Origin: a virus
Length of the DNA stretch: 53,566 nt
IMG/VR virus record: IMGVR_UViG_3300043823_000409
Span: 1-53,566 of that record
Reading direction: 5' to 3' (one strand)
Made by a program: the position numbers and the translations under genes. The notes beneath the pieces are model-generated. The model searched no databases and was not told where the DNA came from. It saw nothing but the letters and a program-made list of their open reading frames with translations. Below are positions 15,316 to 24,427 of the stretch, piece by piece; the first letter of the stretch is position 1, and every line of letters starts with the position of its first letter.

Positions 15316-18300
15316 TATTTGTTCGCCTTATTTTTTACATCCAATAGATATCCTAATGCACCCTTGCTATCTGGAGGCAAGTGTTTTGCATCATGTTTTT
15401 GTTTGTGTTCACGAATTGTTTTTAAGAAATCGTGTAATACTGTTGCACCACTATCATTACTACCATTACCCAAAGCAGATACCACATCCGCTGGAATGAC
15501 AAACTCACCGTTAGCTAGCATGGCTGGAATGCTATCACTGGTCCCATCTCCTGCGCCTTGTACATATTGGTGGTGTATGATATTAAGACCACCTTCGCTG
15601 AAAAATTCTGGAGTATGAATTTCTCCACCCGCAGCGTGCATTTGGATTGGCATTGGGGATGAAGCCAAAGGATTGGCTAGATGACCAAAACCAACTTGCT
15701 GTCCATGAACCAGTCTAGCAGGTCCTGGATTTACAACGCCGTCTGCACCAGCAAGACCGCCGCCCCAATAGTACTCCACGTGGCCACCAGCCTTAGCAGT
15801 TTGAATTTCTTGCAAGCCAGATGGGTTGTAAGTTTGTGGAGTAACGGATTCTAATGCTATGGAATACGTATTTGAAGGGTCTGTTACTTGTGTCCCTTTA
15901 CTTAATGATGGGGTTAAACTTGATGCGTTGGTTGTCATAAGGCCTCCAGTAGCCGCTGTTTGTATTTCTGAGTAAGATTGTGGGTTGTAATATATTGGTG
16001 AAACTTGTTCCGTTGGGATATTAAATACTTGATCCGGCATCGCAACTTGGCAGCCGTGCATCAACTTAGCTTTTAAGTCCATCGCTGATTTTTTGGCTGT
16101 CGCAGCTTTTGTTCCAGTTGTTGCGCCTGTCATAGCGCTAGGTGTAACAGTTGTGCTAGGTGTACTAGGTGTGCTAGGTGTACTAGGTGTGCTAGGTGTA
16201 GCGGGTGTAACAGGCGTAATAGGTGTGCTAGGTGTAGCGGGTGTGCTCGGTGTAGCTGGCGTATCTGGTGTTGAAATAGTTGTTGAAACAGCCACTGTCA
16301 ATGTGGCAGTAGGTATATTTGTAGCAAGAGATACTTGATTAATTGCTGAATCAATATTGACACCAGTTTGTGTCAATGATGTGACATCATTGACTGCATC
16401 AGAGATTTGAGCAGGAGTGGCCGTTTGTCCTGGTTGGACAACATCTGCAGGAGATACTTCTACTTGCGGAGCTGTGACAGTATCTGTTTCTGGTGAAGTT
16501 GTTGGCTTTGTGCTAGGTGGCGCAACAGGAGGAACAGATGGCGTGGGTTCTTGTCCGGGACTAGCAACAGTTCCACTACTAGAAGGTGTAGTTGTCGTAG
16601 TGCTAGGAGTGGCATTGGGATCAAAAATCGTTGGATCATTTGCTGGTGTTGCTTCTCCAGGTACAACCACAGGCCCCACTGGCGCAGGCTCTGTAGTCAC
16701 ATCACTACCAGCGTCTGCAGGGGCTGTCGCAGCTTGAGTTGTTATTCCTGTAGTAACAGGAGCGCCAGATACTGTTACTGTGGCTTGTGGTGTAGTAGTT
16801 GCCCAAGCCGGAATAGTTGTTGAAGTTGGTACAGTTTGATCCTGCGATATAGATGAAGGCCATAATGCCAAAAATGCAGGCGTCATAGTCCTCAGTGCTA
16901 GTGCAGCAGTTTCCGCAGATGCTCCAGCTGAAGTCATTAAAGAATCTAATGTTGCGGTACCAGATTTTAAAGCCTGCTGGGCTATTGGGCTTGACTCGAT
17001 ATATGATTCAACACTATTAGCTAAATTGGTAGCTAATGAATTGGTGTAGTTGCTCATCATTTGTAGCATAGATGGAGCAGCGGCGGCAGCGGCAGCACCG
17101 GTAGCAGCTGTCTGAATTTGTGACTGATTAGCCGCGCTATTTTGTGCGCTTGCGTATAGATTTGTTAAGTCCCCACTAAGCTGCGCCGTTTGTGTCTGCG
17201 TCAATGGTGCAGAACTTACATTGGCTGTGCTAGTTTGTACAGCTGGTGCGGTTGTGCTACTATTTGGGCTTACTGTAGCATTTTGGTCGCTTCCAGTATA
17301 TTGCTGATCTGTTGATGGGTTTACCGTATCATTTATTACAGCAGAATTCGGGCTTACTGTAGCATTCTGATCGCTTCCAGTGTATTGCTGGCCTGTTGCG
17401 GGATTTATTGCCACACCACATCCGCCAGCAGTTGCCTTAGCAATTCCACCGCTGCCAGAAATCAAGGAAGAAATAACTGCATTCTGAGTTTGCTGCGTAT
17501 TCTTACCACTAATTAATGCGGTAGATGCTGCGGTAGAAACCGTTTGTGCCGCTTTAGCCATTGAGGCTACAGTGCTTGGGCTAAACTGACCAGAAAATGC
17601 AGCAGTTACACCGCTAGCTGCTTCTTGTCCAATGGCAGTGGAAGCCAATGAGGTCTCAAAGGATTTCATTATTTGACAACCAGTTGCACCAGACGCTGCC
17701 GTAGCTAATGTTCTGGCAAATGTTTGTGAAATAATGCTATTAACTTGAGATGAGCTTAATGATCCACCAGAAGCACTAGAAATCTGTGACAATAACCCTG
17801 GTGTAGTAGTTCCGTCTGCCGCAACAGTATCCGCCATACCGGGGACACCATTTACAACAGCACCCATACTGGCACTTAATCCACCACCGACACCACCCAT
17901 TACCGCACCTTTAACAACACAGGATCCGTTTAGCGCAGAAAGTGCGGCGCCTGTAGTTGCACCTAAAGTAACGGCGCCAACGGTTGAAGTTACAGTGGCA
18001 CCTACTGCAGCAGCAGTATCTGCTCCTAAAATAGCACTTCCTAGTTCAGGAGCAAGTTCTGGTGCAACAACTGATAACGCGGCAGCACCAATAAATTCAA
18101 TACCCTGAGCAAGCCCAAAACCACTACTGGCTTTAGCATTTGCTATTTCCTGTGCAGCACCAGTAGCACCTGTAGAGGTTCCTTTGTTGACCGTTGCATT
18201 AATGGCACAAGCTGTCATTCCTCCTTTAGTTTGAGCACAAGAAACAATACTCTGTAAAGGAGTGGTGAATTCAGCCGCTAAATCTGGTCTTCCTTGCTGA

Positions 18301-19691
18301 ATTTCCCAACCAGCCATATTACTTAAATAAGTAATCATGCTTGGATAATACGCTTGAGGGGAATCTGTTTTTAGTTGGTTTAACTGGTTAAGTAACGCAG
18401 TAGGGTTTTGGTTATATGAAGCAGCATTATAAGCGGCAGTACCAAGTTGGTTTGCCACAGTAGTGTAAAACTGATTTGGATTGCTCTGAAGTTCCTTATA
18501 CAAGCATTGTGCGCTATTTGCGGACACAAGACCGTTTGCCATTAATTGTGAAATATAAGGATTATTAGCTGCTGCTGCACTAGCAACTAAAGTCGGTGTT
18601 TTTGCGGCTATTGTGGCGCCAGTGCAAGAACAGTATGAGCTGGCAGAAGGTAGTGAGGACCAGATGTTACCCTTAGAATCTCGGTAAAGCGTGGTCGGTG
18701 ATGTACATCCGCAAGCGCCAGTGGTGGTGTTTTTAGTGCACTGTATGGCTGTATAGCAGCCGGGGTTTGTTGGGGCAACTACTGCTGCATCAGCCTGTGC
18801 TTCAGAAGACCCCTGAATGGCTTTTGTAATACAAGCAATTGGAGTACCGCTAGCAGCTTGTGCTTCCCAATATGCTAATCCAGCGGCATCTGGTGCACGA
18901 CCCAATATTGTTTGATAGTCTTGTGTTATTGCAGAAGCTGCAGAAGCTGCAGAAGCCGGTGTTGTAGTGGTATTGGTAGCAGGTGTTGTAGCAGGTGTTG
19001 TAGTGGCTGCTTTAGCTGCATCAGCCTGCGCTTCAGGTGATGCTTGAATGGCTTTGGTAATGCAAGCAATAGGAGTGCCGCTAGCAGCTTGTGCTTCCCA
19101 ATATGCTAAACCACTGGCATCTGGCGCACGACCCAAGATTGTTTGATAATCTTGTACAATTTGAGCGTTAGTGCAAAGGGTTGCGGGTGCTGCCGTAGTT
19201 GTTGTGGGGGTTGATAAACCAAGTGCTTGATATGCGGCATTTTGTTGCGCTTGAGCTTGTGCCGCAGTAGCTTGAGTACCACCAGGTGTCGGATGAAAGC
19301 CCGCGCAAGTAGCGGTGGTTGCAGCAGGAGTTCCAGTGGCGGCGTTAGCTGCCGCGGCTTGTTGTGCTTGAGCTTGTGCCGCAGTAGCTTGAGTACTACA
19401 GGGTGTCGGATGAAAACCAGCACAAGTTGCAGTCGTCGCCGTAGTTGCAGCTGCTTTAGCTGCATCAGCCTGTGCTTCAGGTGATGCTTGAATGGCTTTG
19501 GTAATGCAAGCAATAGGAGTGCCGCTAGTAGCTTGTGCCTCCCAGTATGCTAAACCACTAGCATCTGGTGCACGACCTAAGATTGTTTGATAATCTTGTA
19601 CAATCTGAGCGTTAGCGCAAGTAGCAGCGGGCGCAGCTGTTGTAGTAGCTGGAGCCGCTGCAGTTGTCGTTGTCGCTGGGGTTGTCGCCAT
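15315..19691 (-). CDS. Giant virion protein with three DUF4214 repeats
   Basis: 1458 aa, the largest protein here. The N-terminus has three DUF4214-like repeats (about residues 27-79, 175-229, 255-303), each with QDYQTILGRAPDASGLAYWE and a conserved SxEAQADAA end. Between the first two lie two copies of a CAGFHPTPxxTQATAAQAQAQ spacer. The middle is Ala/Thr/Ser-rich with glycine-rich hydrophobic stretches (~540-620). Then comes a Pro/Thr linker with (TPS)n repeats (~1130-1190). The C-terminus contains DGTSDSIPAMLANGEFVIPADVV, a motif common near the ends of phage tail or virion proteins. DUF4214 occurs in surface and S-layer-associated proteins. An ejection or tail-core role is plausible; the function is unproven. 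Confidence 0.6.
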   Translation of the reverse strand: MATTPATTTTAAAPATTTAAPAATCANAQIVQDYQTILGRAPDASGLAYWEAQATSGTPIACITKAIQASPEAQADAAKAAATTATTATCAGFHPTPCSTQATAAQAQAQQAAAANAATGTPAATTATCAGFHPTPGGTQATAAQAQAQQNAAYQALGLSTPTTTTAAPATLCTNAQIVQDYQTILGRAPDASGLAYWEAQAASGTPIACITKAIQASPEAQADAAKAATTTPATTPATNTTTTPASAASAASAITQDYQTILGRAPDAAGLAYWEAQAASGTPIACITKAIQGSSEAQADAAVVAPTNPGCYTAIQCTKNTTTGACGCTSPTTLYRDSKGNIWSSLPSASSYCSCTGATIAAKTPTLVASAAAANNPYISQLMANGLVSANSAQCLYKELQSNPNQFYTTVANQLGTAAYNAASYNQNPTALLNQLNQLKTDSPQAYYPSMITYLSNMAGWEIQQGRPDLAAEFTTPLQSIVSCAQTKGGMTACAINATVNKGTSTGATGAAQEIANAKASSGFGLAQGIEFIGAAALSVVAPELAPELGSAILGADTAAAVGATVTSTVGAVTLGATTGAALSALNGSCVVKGAVMGGVGGGLSASMGAVVNGVPGMADTVAADGTTTPGLLSQISSASGGSLSSSQVNSIISQTFARTLATAASGATGCQIMKSFETSLASTAIGQEAASGVTAAFSGQFSPSTVASMAKAAQTVSTAASTALISGKNTQQTQNAVISSLISGSGGIAKATAGGCGVAINPATGQQYTGSDQNATVSPNSAVINDTVNPSTDQQYTGSDQNATVSPNSSTTAPAVQTSTANVSSAPLTQTQTAQLSGDLTNLYASAQNSAANQSQIQTAATGAAAAAAAPSMLQMMSNYTNSLATNLANSVESYIESSPIAQQALKSGTATLDSLMTSAGASAETAALALRTMTPAFLALWPSSISQDQTVPTSTTIPAWATTTPQATVTVSGAPVTTGITTQAATAPADAGSDVTTEPAPVGPVVVPGEATPANDPTIFDPNATPSTTTTTPSSSGTVASPGQEPTPSVPPVAPPSTKPTTSPETDTVTAPQVEVSPADVVQPGQTATPAQISDAVNDVTSLTQTGVNIDSAINQVSLATNIPTATLTVAVSTTISTPDTPATPSTPATPSTPITPVTPATPSTPSTPSTPSTPSTTVTPSAMTGATTGTKAATAKKSAMDLKAKLMHGCQVAMPDQVFNIPTEQVSPIYYNPQSYSEIQTAATGGLMTTNASSLTPSLSKGTQVTDPSNTYSIALESVTPQTYNPSGLQEIQTAKAGGHVEYYWGGGLAGADGVVNPGPARLVHGQQVGFGHLANPLASSPMPIQMHAAGGEIHTPEFFSEGGLNIIHHQYVQGAGDGTSDSIPAMLANGEFVIPADVVSALGNGSNDSGATVLHDFLKTIREHKQKHDAKHLPPDSKGALGYLLDVKNKANK
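16140..16270 (-). repeat. Tandem Thr-Pro-Ser coding repeats
   Basis: Short tandem repeats of GGTGTGCTA/GGTGTAGCG type on the plus strand encode a (TPST/TPAT)n linker in the 1458-aa virion protein. The sequence is prone to length change by slippage. Confidence 0.8.
18780..19615 (-). repeat. Three DUF4214 coding repeats with near-identical DNA
   Basis: Three ~150-bp units encoding the DUF4214 domain share long identical stretches, for example the segment encoding LGRAPDASGLAYWEAQA. A further pair of CAGFHPTP spacers lies between units one and two. The close DNA similarity suggests recent duplication within the gene. Confidence 0.8.
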
Positions 19692-19697
19692 GTTGCC

Positions 19698-19967
19698 TTA
19701 TTGTGGTTTACAAACTTGTGTTGCGTCGTAATTTGTATCTAATACTGGCTTGATAATAACTGTTGATGTTGCCTTATCAATTTCCATTCTTCCAAAACAG
19801 CACATATTCCAATCGTCTCCAGTGCGTTCATCGTATGATGGCACATGTAATTGGATATGCTTAGCTAAGTATTCTTTACCGTTTTCAAAAACACGCCAAA
19901 CATGATCTACTGATCCACGTCCCGCCTGTCCACGGGTTTTATTAAATCTGATATGGTATTTGTTCAT
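19698..19967 (-). CDS. Hypothetical protein paired with 2OG oxygenase
   Basis: 89 aa, basic N-terminus (YHIRFNKTRGQAGRGS), then DHVWRVFENGKEYLAKHIQLHVPSYDER and DWNMCCFG. The start overlaps the oxygenase stop (ATGA), so the two are coupled. No family recognised; it could be a small partner or substrate of the oxygenase. Confidence 0.65.
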   Translation of the reverse strand: MNKYHIRFNKTRGQAGRGSVDHVWRVFENGKEYLAKHIQLHVPSYDERTGDDWNMCCFGRMEIDKATSTVIIKPVLDTNYDATQVCKPQ

Positions 19968-20629
19968 ACAATCACCGGTTCGTCTTGATTAACCACTGGG
20001 TTAGGATCATCTTTTATACTGATATTCATGTGAATAAACTTCACGGGCTTATCAGATCCATTTCGGGTAAACGAATGTGGCAACCAAGAGTTTGTAAAAA
20101 ACAGTGTTCCGGGTTTTGCGTCAAATACAATACTATTTGTTGCTTCTGTTATCTGAGATACATCTTCTTCAGGTAAACTAATTTGGAGTTTTCCGGGTCT
20201 TGGGTCGTGTAAAACCAACTTACAACCATCTTCCGGGACTTCCAAAAAATAAAATCCAACCAGATGAACGCCATCGTTGTGGATGTGTTCTTCCATGTTG
20301 GAGTATTTAAAGTGTTGCTGACCCCAAAGTGAATGAAAATACGTAACTTTGTTACGCATATCGTACCCCTGGGATTTCATAATGTTCCAACCGGTACCGA
20401 CAACATATTGCGCAAAGTTTTGAGTTCTCGCGTCTACTAATAAGTTATCTGTCATTACCGACGGATATAAAGGGTTCAATGGTCGGTGCTGTAAAGATGT
20501 CGCTACATGCTCATCAAATACTGGCAACACATCATTGACGTATTCTGGCTTATGAATCGTATGAATGGCAGTTGTAAAATAATGCCCCGTTTGCAAAGTG
20601 TCTTTCACACTTTCCGTTTTATCACTCAT
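19964..20629 (-). CDS. 2-oxoglutarate/Fe(II)-dependent oxygenase
   Basis: 221 aa. A double-stranded beta-helix enzyme: His117-x-Asp119 (EEHIHNDG) and His185 (WLPHSF) form the iron site. FYFLEVPEDGCKLVLHDPRPG and AKPGTLFFTN are typical of the 2OG-Fe(II) oxygenase group common in aquatic phages. A basic residue for 2-oxoglutarate is expected about ten residues after His185 (K194 or K197). It may hydroxylate a virion or host protein or nucleic acid; the substrate cannot be told. It is first after promoter P5, with a ~58-nt leader that includes AAAAGC/GCTTTT. Confidence 0.8.
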   Translation of the reverse strand: MSDKTESVKDTLQTGHYFTTAIHTIHKPEYVNDVLPVFDEHVATSLQHRPLNPLYPSVMTDNLLVDARTQNFAQYVVGTGWNIMKSQGYDMRNKVTYFHSLWGQQHFKYSNMEEHIHNDGVHLVGFYFLEVPEDGCKLVLHDPRPGKLQISLPEEDVSQITEATNSIVFDAKPGTLFFTNSWLPHSFTRNGSDKPVKFIHMNISIKDDPNPVVNQDEPVIV

Positions 20630-20687
20630 TTTTCACCTATGCAAAAGCCGTATTGCTGCTTTTAATTATTAATTAGTCATTTACTTC

Positions 20688-20727
20688 TATATACACTAAT
20701 ACGCAATTTATAGGTTTTGTGCCCTAA
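20688..20727 (-). promoter_or_regulatory. GCGTATTAGT-type phage promoter P5
   Basis: On the minus strand: TTAGGGC (20727-20721), 16 bp, GCGTATTAGT (20704-20695), predicted start A20688. It reads toward the 2OG oxygenase and the last virion genes. Confidence 0.7.
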
Positions 20728-20994
20728 TTAATACGCAGGACCGTTAATAATTTGAGTTACATCCTTGGCCCATTTTTGCCAAGTATCGTAGTCTGTTGCC
20801 ATGGGGAGTGGATACGCCCCAAAGGCTTCATTGGAGGCAATATGATTGGCTGTAGTTTTCCAGCTTTCCTCCGAGGTATGTGGGATATTCTCCTCACCAT
20901 ACCACATCACAAAGTTTCCGTTCCATTCTTCCCAAGACATATAGTCTGGAGAAAAGGGGAAAAATTGCTGTAATGAAACTCCCTTGGAGGACAT
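20728..20994 (-). CDS. Hypothetical Trp-rich protein of the tail module
   Basis: 88 aa with eight or so aromatic-rich clusters (MSWEEWNGNFVMWYG; DYDTWQKWAKDV). The pattern of paired Trp motifs is familiar from small proteins next to podovirus tail genes. Starts at the stop of the 718-aa tail protein (20994). Probably a minor virion or assembly protein. Confidence 0.6.
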   Translation of the reverse strand: MSSKGVSLQQFFPFSPDYMSWEEWNGNFVMWYGEENIPHTSEESWKTTANHIASNEAFGAYPLPMATDYDTWQKWAKDVTQIINGPAY

Positions 20995-23150
20995 TAAGGC
21001 CTTTCATCCCCATATTCGGCCGTGATAATATTACGACCCATCTCATAGTTTCCGTCCAGTTCATTAGACTCGAATAGTAGACGCATTAGGCGATATTCCA
21101 CACGTAAGTCGATTTTCCCAGTGGTTGGGTCAAAATAATACGGACCAGAGGTTTCGGAATCAATGCTATCACCCGCAAATTTACGACCTAAAATCGTCAA
21201 GGCCATCGTACCGGTTTGCAAGAAATTAGGCTCAAAACGGCGTAAGTGCATGCGCCTATTCATACCTTGCAATTGGTCGCCACTTGGGGTTCCAGTAATC
21301 CAGCTAATATCCGGGGTGGTGATACTAGAATAAATGGCTTCCTCACCATTTATTCCCACAGCATTTTGACCAAATTCATGCTGCCAAATAGCATATCCGC
21401 CGATCGCTACATAGATCGGGTCTCCAGCATCCGGCGTTGTTCCGAAGCTAATATTTACTGTTATTAATGTAACCCCTGGAGTACCAATAGTAGTGTTATA
21501 GATATGCTGACTTGTCACAACGGTATAAATAATTCCGGTGTTATCATTAGTCGTTGTCAAGAAGTCCCCGGGGCTAAATTGTGGGGTTTGATCGCCAGCT
21601 AAATAAAACTGATACGCCGTTGGCGGAGTTAAGCTAGATGGCGCAGTAATAACATATTGTGGCTTACTATATGAAACATTATAGTTCCAATCAGCCCAGA
21701 CAGGTGTTGGGAACAATTCCGTTGTATATCCACAAGAACGTTGAGCACCTACTGCAGAACCAGCATCATACCAGATCTTATCCTTGGTATTGTAGATGAT
21801 TGCGTCAGTACACTCTGTTGCTGTACCGCGAGGATAAAAGAACCAAATCTCATTGTAGCGGGGTACTTTGGTGGCCCATACTTTTTGGCGTTGTTCGTAG
21901 TTGATGTTATCAAACAACCAGTTTACGTTCTTATCATTGGGCAATACCGCGACGCTACCATTATAGACGTAGAAGCGATCCACACCCATCCAGAAGAAGC
22001 TGCCATCCATTTCAACAACTGCGTTAGATGACATGATAGAGATTTGGCTAGAAACAATATCATAATTCCAATAAGTCGACGGAACTGTAGTGCTTCCTGA
22101 GCCTGCCGAATTAAATGAAACACGGATCAAACTGTCAGTAGCCCAGAATAATCCTGATGGTGAATTAGTACCACCACGCATTGGCATACCTTTAACGATC
22201 TTGGAAGACGATACGTTAACTTGGTTGGCTAGAGGGCCGTTCCAGTCAGAAAATGTCTGGTCTGTGTACGTTCCATTAACATTATTATTGGCAATGTAGC
22301 CATGTGATCCGTATACAAAAAGGAACGGATACAACACACAAACGCCACCATCCACAGAGATAGGCTTATATGTTGGGTATTGGCCACCGGAATCGGATAG
22401 TCCTGTGAAAGTCCAAGTTTGATTTGCGCCAGGAGTTACGTTGCCAACTAAGACTTGACTTACCACACCGTTATCAATATTAACTAGATTTTTGCCGGGG
22501 TGTGCAAATACGTTTAACTGACCACCAGAGGGGCTAAATTGGGAGTCAAATTGCCAATCATTTAAGTCTGGTCCAGCCACTGGATCTGCTGTAAACACCG
22601 GAGCATTATCAATCCAACCCATGGTTGGTGATCCAGAGATCGTACCGCCAGTTACGTTTACAGTTGTATTTGGTGAAGTGTAGCTAGATGTTGATACGGT
22701 ATAAACCGTTGGCGTTCCACTTTGGGTGAAAATAACATTGGTGCCAGTGGTAAATACACTAGTTTGGTCCCCAACAATGACAAAATCTGTCGTTGTGTTT
22801 GAGGTAATAGGAAACTCAACCTGACCCGGCAGCACATTAACAGCATACGGCCCACTACCAATTGGTAGTGATGTTCCTGTTGTAAATACATCCAGTTCGT
22901 TTGCATTACCTGCAAAAATATAGTTAACACCATTGTACGGAATAGTGATCATACCACGATAAATACCACTAAAACTCGTAAAAATGGTGCGGTAACCGCC
23001 CATCTTTTTAGCTACTTCACGCTGAAATCGGCACCAAACACCATCAGTAAATTCTAGTGTTTCAAATATAGTACCGTCGCGTTTAATCCCCGCTGGCACA
23101 GCCAACGTATAGATTAAATTATACTGTTGTGCGGTCTGCTGATCAGCCAT
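20994..23150 (-). CDS. Tail protein, large beta-rich
   Basis: 718 aa. The start (IKRDGTIFETLEFTDGVWCRFQREVAKKMGGY) is a signature I associate with tail or stabilisation proteins of environmental podoviruses. It is followed by Gly/Thr/Asn-rich beta sequence, WATDSLIRVSFN and FFWMGVDRFYVYNG blocks reminiscent of beta-propeller blades, and a C-terminal part ending RMHLRRFEPNFLQTGTMAL and VEYRLMRLLFESNELDG. Likely the nozzle or hub below the adaptors. The precise counterpart in T7 or P22 is not certain. Confidence 0.6.
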   Translation of the reverse strand: MADQQTAQQYNLIYTLAVPAGIKRDGTIFETLEFTDGVWCRFQREVAKKMGGYRTIFTSFSGIYRGMITIPYNGVNYIFAGNANELDVFTTGTSLPIGSGPYAVNVLPGQVEFPITSNTTTDFVIVGDQTSVFTTGTNVIFTQSGTPTVYTVSTSSYTSPNTTVNVTGGTISGSPTMGWIDNAPVFTADPVAGPDLNDWQFDSQFSPSGGQLNVFAHPGKNLVNIDNGVVSQVLVGNVTPGANQTWTFTGLSDSGGQYPTYKPISVDGGVCVLYPFLFVYGSHGYIANNNVNGTYTDQTFSDWNGPLANQVNVSSSKIVKGMPMRGGTNSPSGLFWATDSLIRVSFNSAGSGSTTVPSTYWNYDIVSSQISIMSSNAVVEMDGSFFWMGVDRFYVYNGSVAVLPNDKNVNWLFDNINYEQRQKVWATKVPRYNEIWFFYPRGTATECTDAIIYNTKDKIWYDAGSAVGAQRSCGYTTELFPTPVWADWNYNVSYSKPQYVITAPSSLTPPTAYQFYLAGDQTPQFSPGDFLTTTNDNTGIIYTVVTSQHIYNTTIGTPGVTLITVNISFGTTPDAGDPIYVAIGGYAIWQHEFGQNAVGINGEEAIYSSITTPDISWITGTPSGDQLQGMNRRMHLRRFEPNFLQTGTMALTILGRKFAGDSIDSETSGPYYFDPTTGKIDLRVEYRLMRLLFESNELDGNYEMGRNIITAEYGDERP

Positions 23151-24424
23151 TAAAACGTGCCACCAGAAATTAAACCAGCGGCGATTCTCGCTGGAGTTGT
23201 GATCAATGGAAAGGATGTATTAGAGTTGTCAATGCGTAACATTTCGGTTGCGTTTGCTGCCAAACCTAAGACACTAGTTCCATCTAAGTACATACCGCTC
23301 TCGTTATCTGCAGAGAAGGAATACGATGGATCAGCGGCGGTTCCACTAGTTGCGTAAAACAAACCTAAAGGCGCTTCTGTCAATGGATAGATATTTATTC
23401 CATCGCTTAATACCGCGACTACAGTACCCGTTGGCAGAATAAACGCCGGAGATGAAGATCCCTGTACCGTGAAATTGATGTTATACCCAGTTTGGTTCGT
23501 TGAATTTGCCAAGATATAAATCTGGGTAATTGCAGGAATGGTCACCGTGAGAGTGGTTGTACGAGTACCAGATTGCGCGATATATGTTTGAATAATCGGG
23601 GCAAAGTTGACTAAACTCAGTGTTGGGCCAACGATACTATCCACATCGTAAGTTGCTGCAGTGAATGCTGCTGCTGATGGGGCAGTTAAACCAACTGTTA
23701 CATAGCCAGCAAGAGTATTATCAAATAGGATAAAGCCAGAATCCCCCGGGTTTGCCGTAATCGTTGTCGCGCCATTGATTAATGCTGGTGCTTGCGGGGT
23801 TATGCTTAATGCGCCAGTTCCGTTGTTTCTAAAGCCGATGTACCAGCCGTCTAACAATGTGGCTGGATCAGGGAGCGTGAAAGCTCCTGCCCCACCATTC
23901 CACACATAGGTAACGGCCAAACTCGTATTGTCTAATGTTGGGGTTACCGTTATATCTACCGGATTCTGAGCGGTGGCTAATTGACCATTGACCGTTGTTA
24001 GACCTGCTCCAGCCAATGATGAAGCATCAGCACTGGATGTGCCAACACCAAAGTTAATAATCCCCCAAGTTCCACCAATATCAACTGTATTGTTTGTCAG
24101 ATAGAAATAGATGGCTTTTCCGGGGTCAACTGTGACACCATTATCTAAAGTGGCATCTACTACAGTAAAGCTAAAAGCACCAATATTACGAACCAAAATA
24201 TCAGTGCCCAAAGACCCTTGCTCGGCATTTGGGAGGATTAATGTTAACGCAGATGTTGCAGGAATACAGTCCATAATACGGGCTGTAGCAGTTTGTCCCA
24301 ATTGAGTATCAACAACTTGAGGCCAGTATAACTGTGTAGTTGTTGCAAAATTCAACGAAACATACGAAACGTCCGTTGGTTCAATAACGGTACCAGTAAA
24401 CGGTGAGGTAAAAGTTTGTGACAT
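23150..24424 (-). CDS. Virion structural protein, beta-rich
   Basis: 424 aa. Opens with SYVSLNFATTTQLYWPQVVDT, then LTLILPNAEQGSLGTDILVRNIG, and continues with Thr/Ala/Gly-rich beta repeats. The end (SDNESGMYLDGTSVLGLAANATEMLRID) resembles sequences that precede tail-fibre chaperone or trimerisation domains. Lies between adaptor and tail hub genes and is probably a tail or spike component. Confidence 0.55.
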   Translation of the reverse strand: MSQTFTSPFTGTVIEPTDVSYVSLNFATTTQLYWPQVVDTQLGQTATARIMDCIPATSALTLILPNAEQGSLGTDILVRNIGAFSFTVVDATLDNGVTVDPGKAIYFYLTNNTVDIGGTWGIINFGVGTSSADASSLAGAGLTTVNGQLATAQNPVDITVTPTLDNTSLAVTYVWNGGAGAFTLPDPATLLDGWYIGFRNNGTGALSITPQAPALINGATTITANPGDSGFILFDNTLAGYVTVGLTAPSAAAFTAATYDVDSIVGPTLSLVNFAPIIQTYIAQSGTRTTTLTVTIPAITQIYILANSTNQTGYNINFTVQGSSSPAFILPTGTVVAVLSDGINIYPLTEAPLGLFYATSGTAADPSYSFSADNESGMYLDGTSVLGLAANATEMLRIDNSNTSFPLITTPARIAAGLISGGTF

Positions 24425-24427
24425 ATA

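Noticed and set aside
16093-16338. Long plus-strand ORFs opposite the low-complexity virion and fibre genes (also 34376-34876, 35471-35959, 26575-27264).
   Set aside because: Antisense by-products of repetitive Thr/Pro/Gly codons, with no start signals or recognisable domains.
20641-20663. AAAAGC/GCTTTT hairpin as a terminator before the 2OG oxygenase.
   Set aside because: It lies downstream of P5 and inside the leader, so in the gene direction it would stop its own transcript; it is more likely a weak leader hairpin.
20728-20740. A further GCGTATTA at the end of the 88-aa gene as an eleventh promoter.
   Set aside because: It reads GCGTATTAATTAG rather than GCGTATTAGT, has no TTAGGGC 16 bp upstream and is only ~30 bp from P5; it is the codons for Ala-Tyr-stop.
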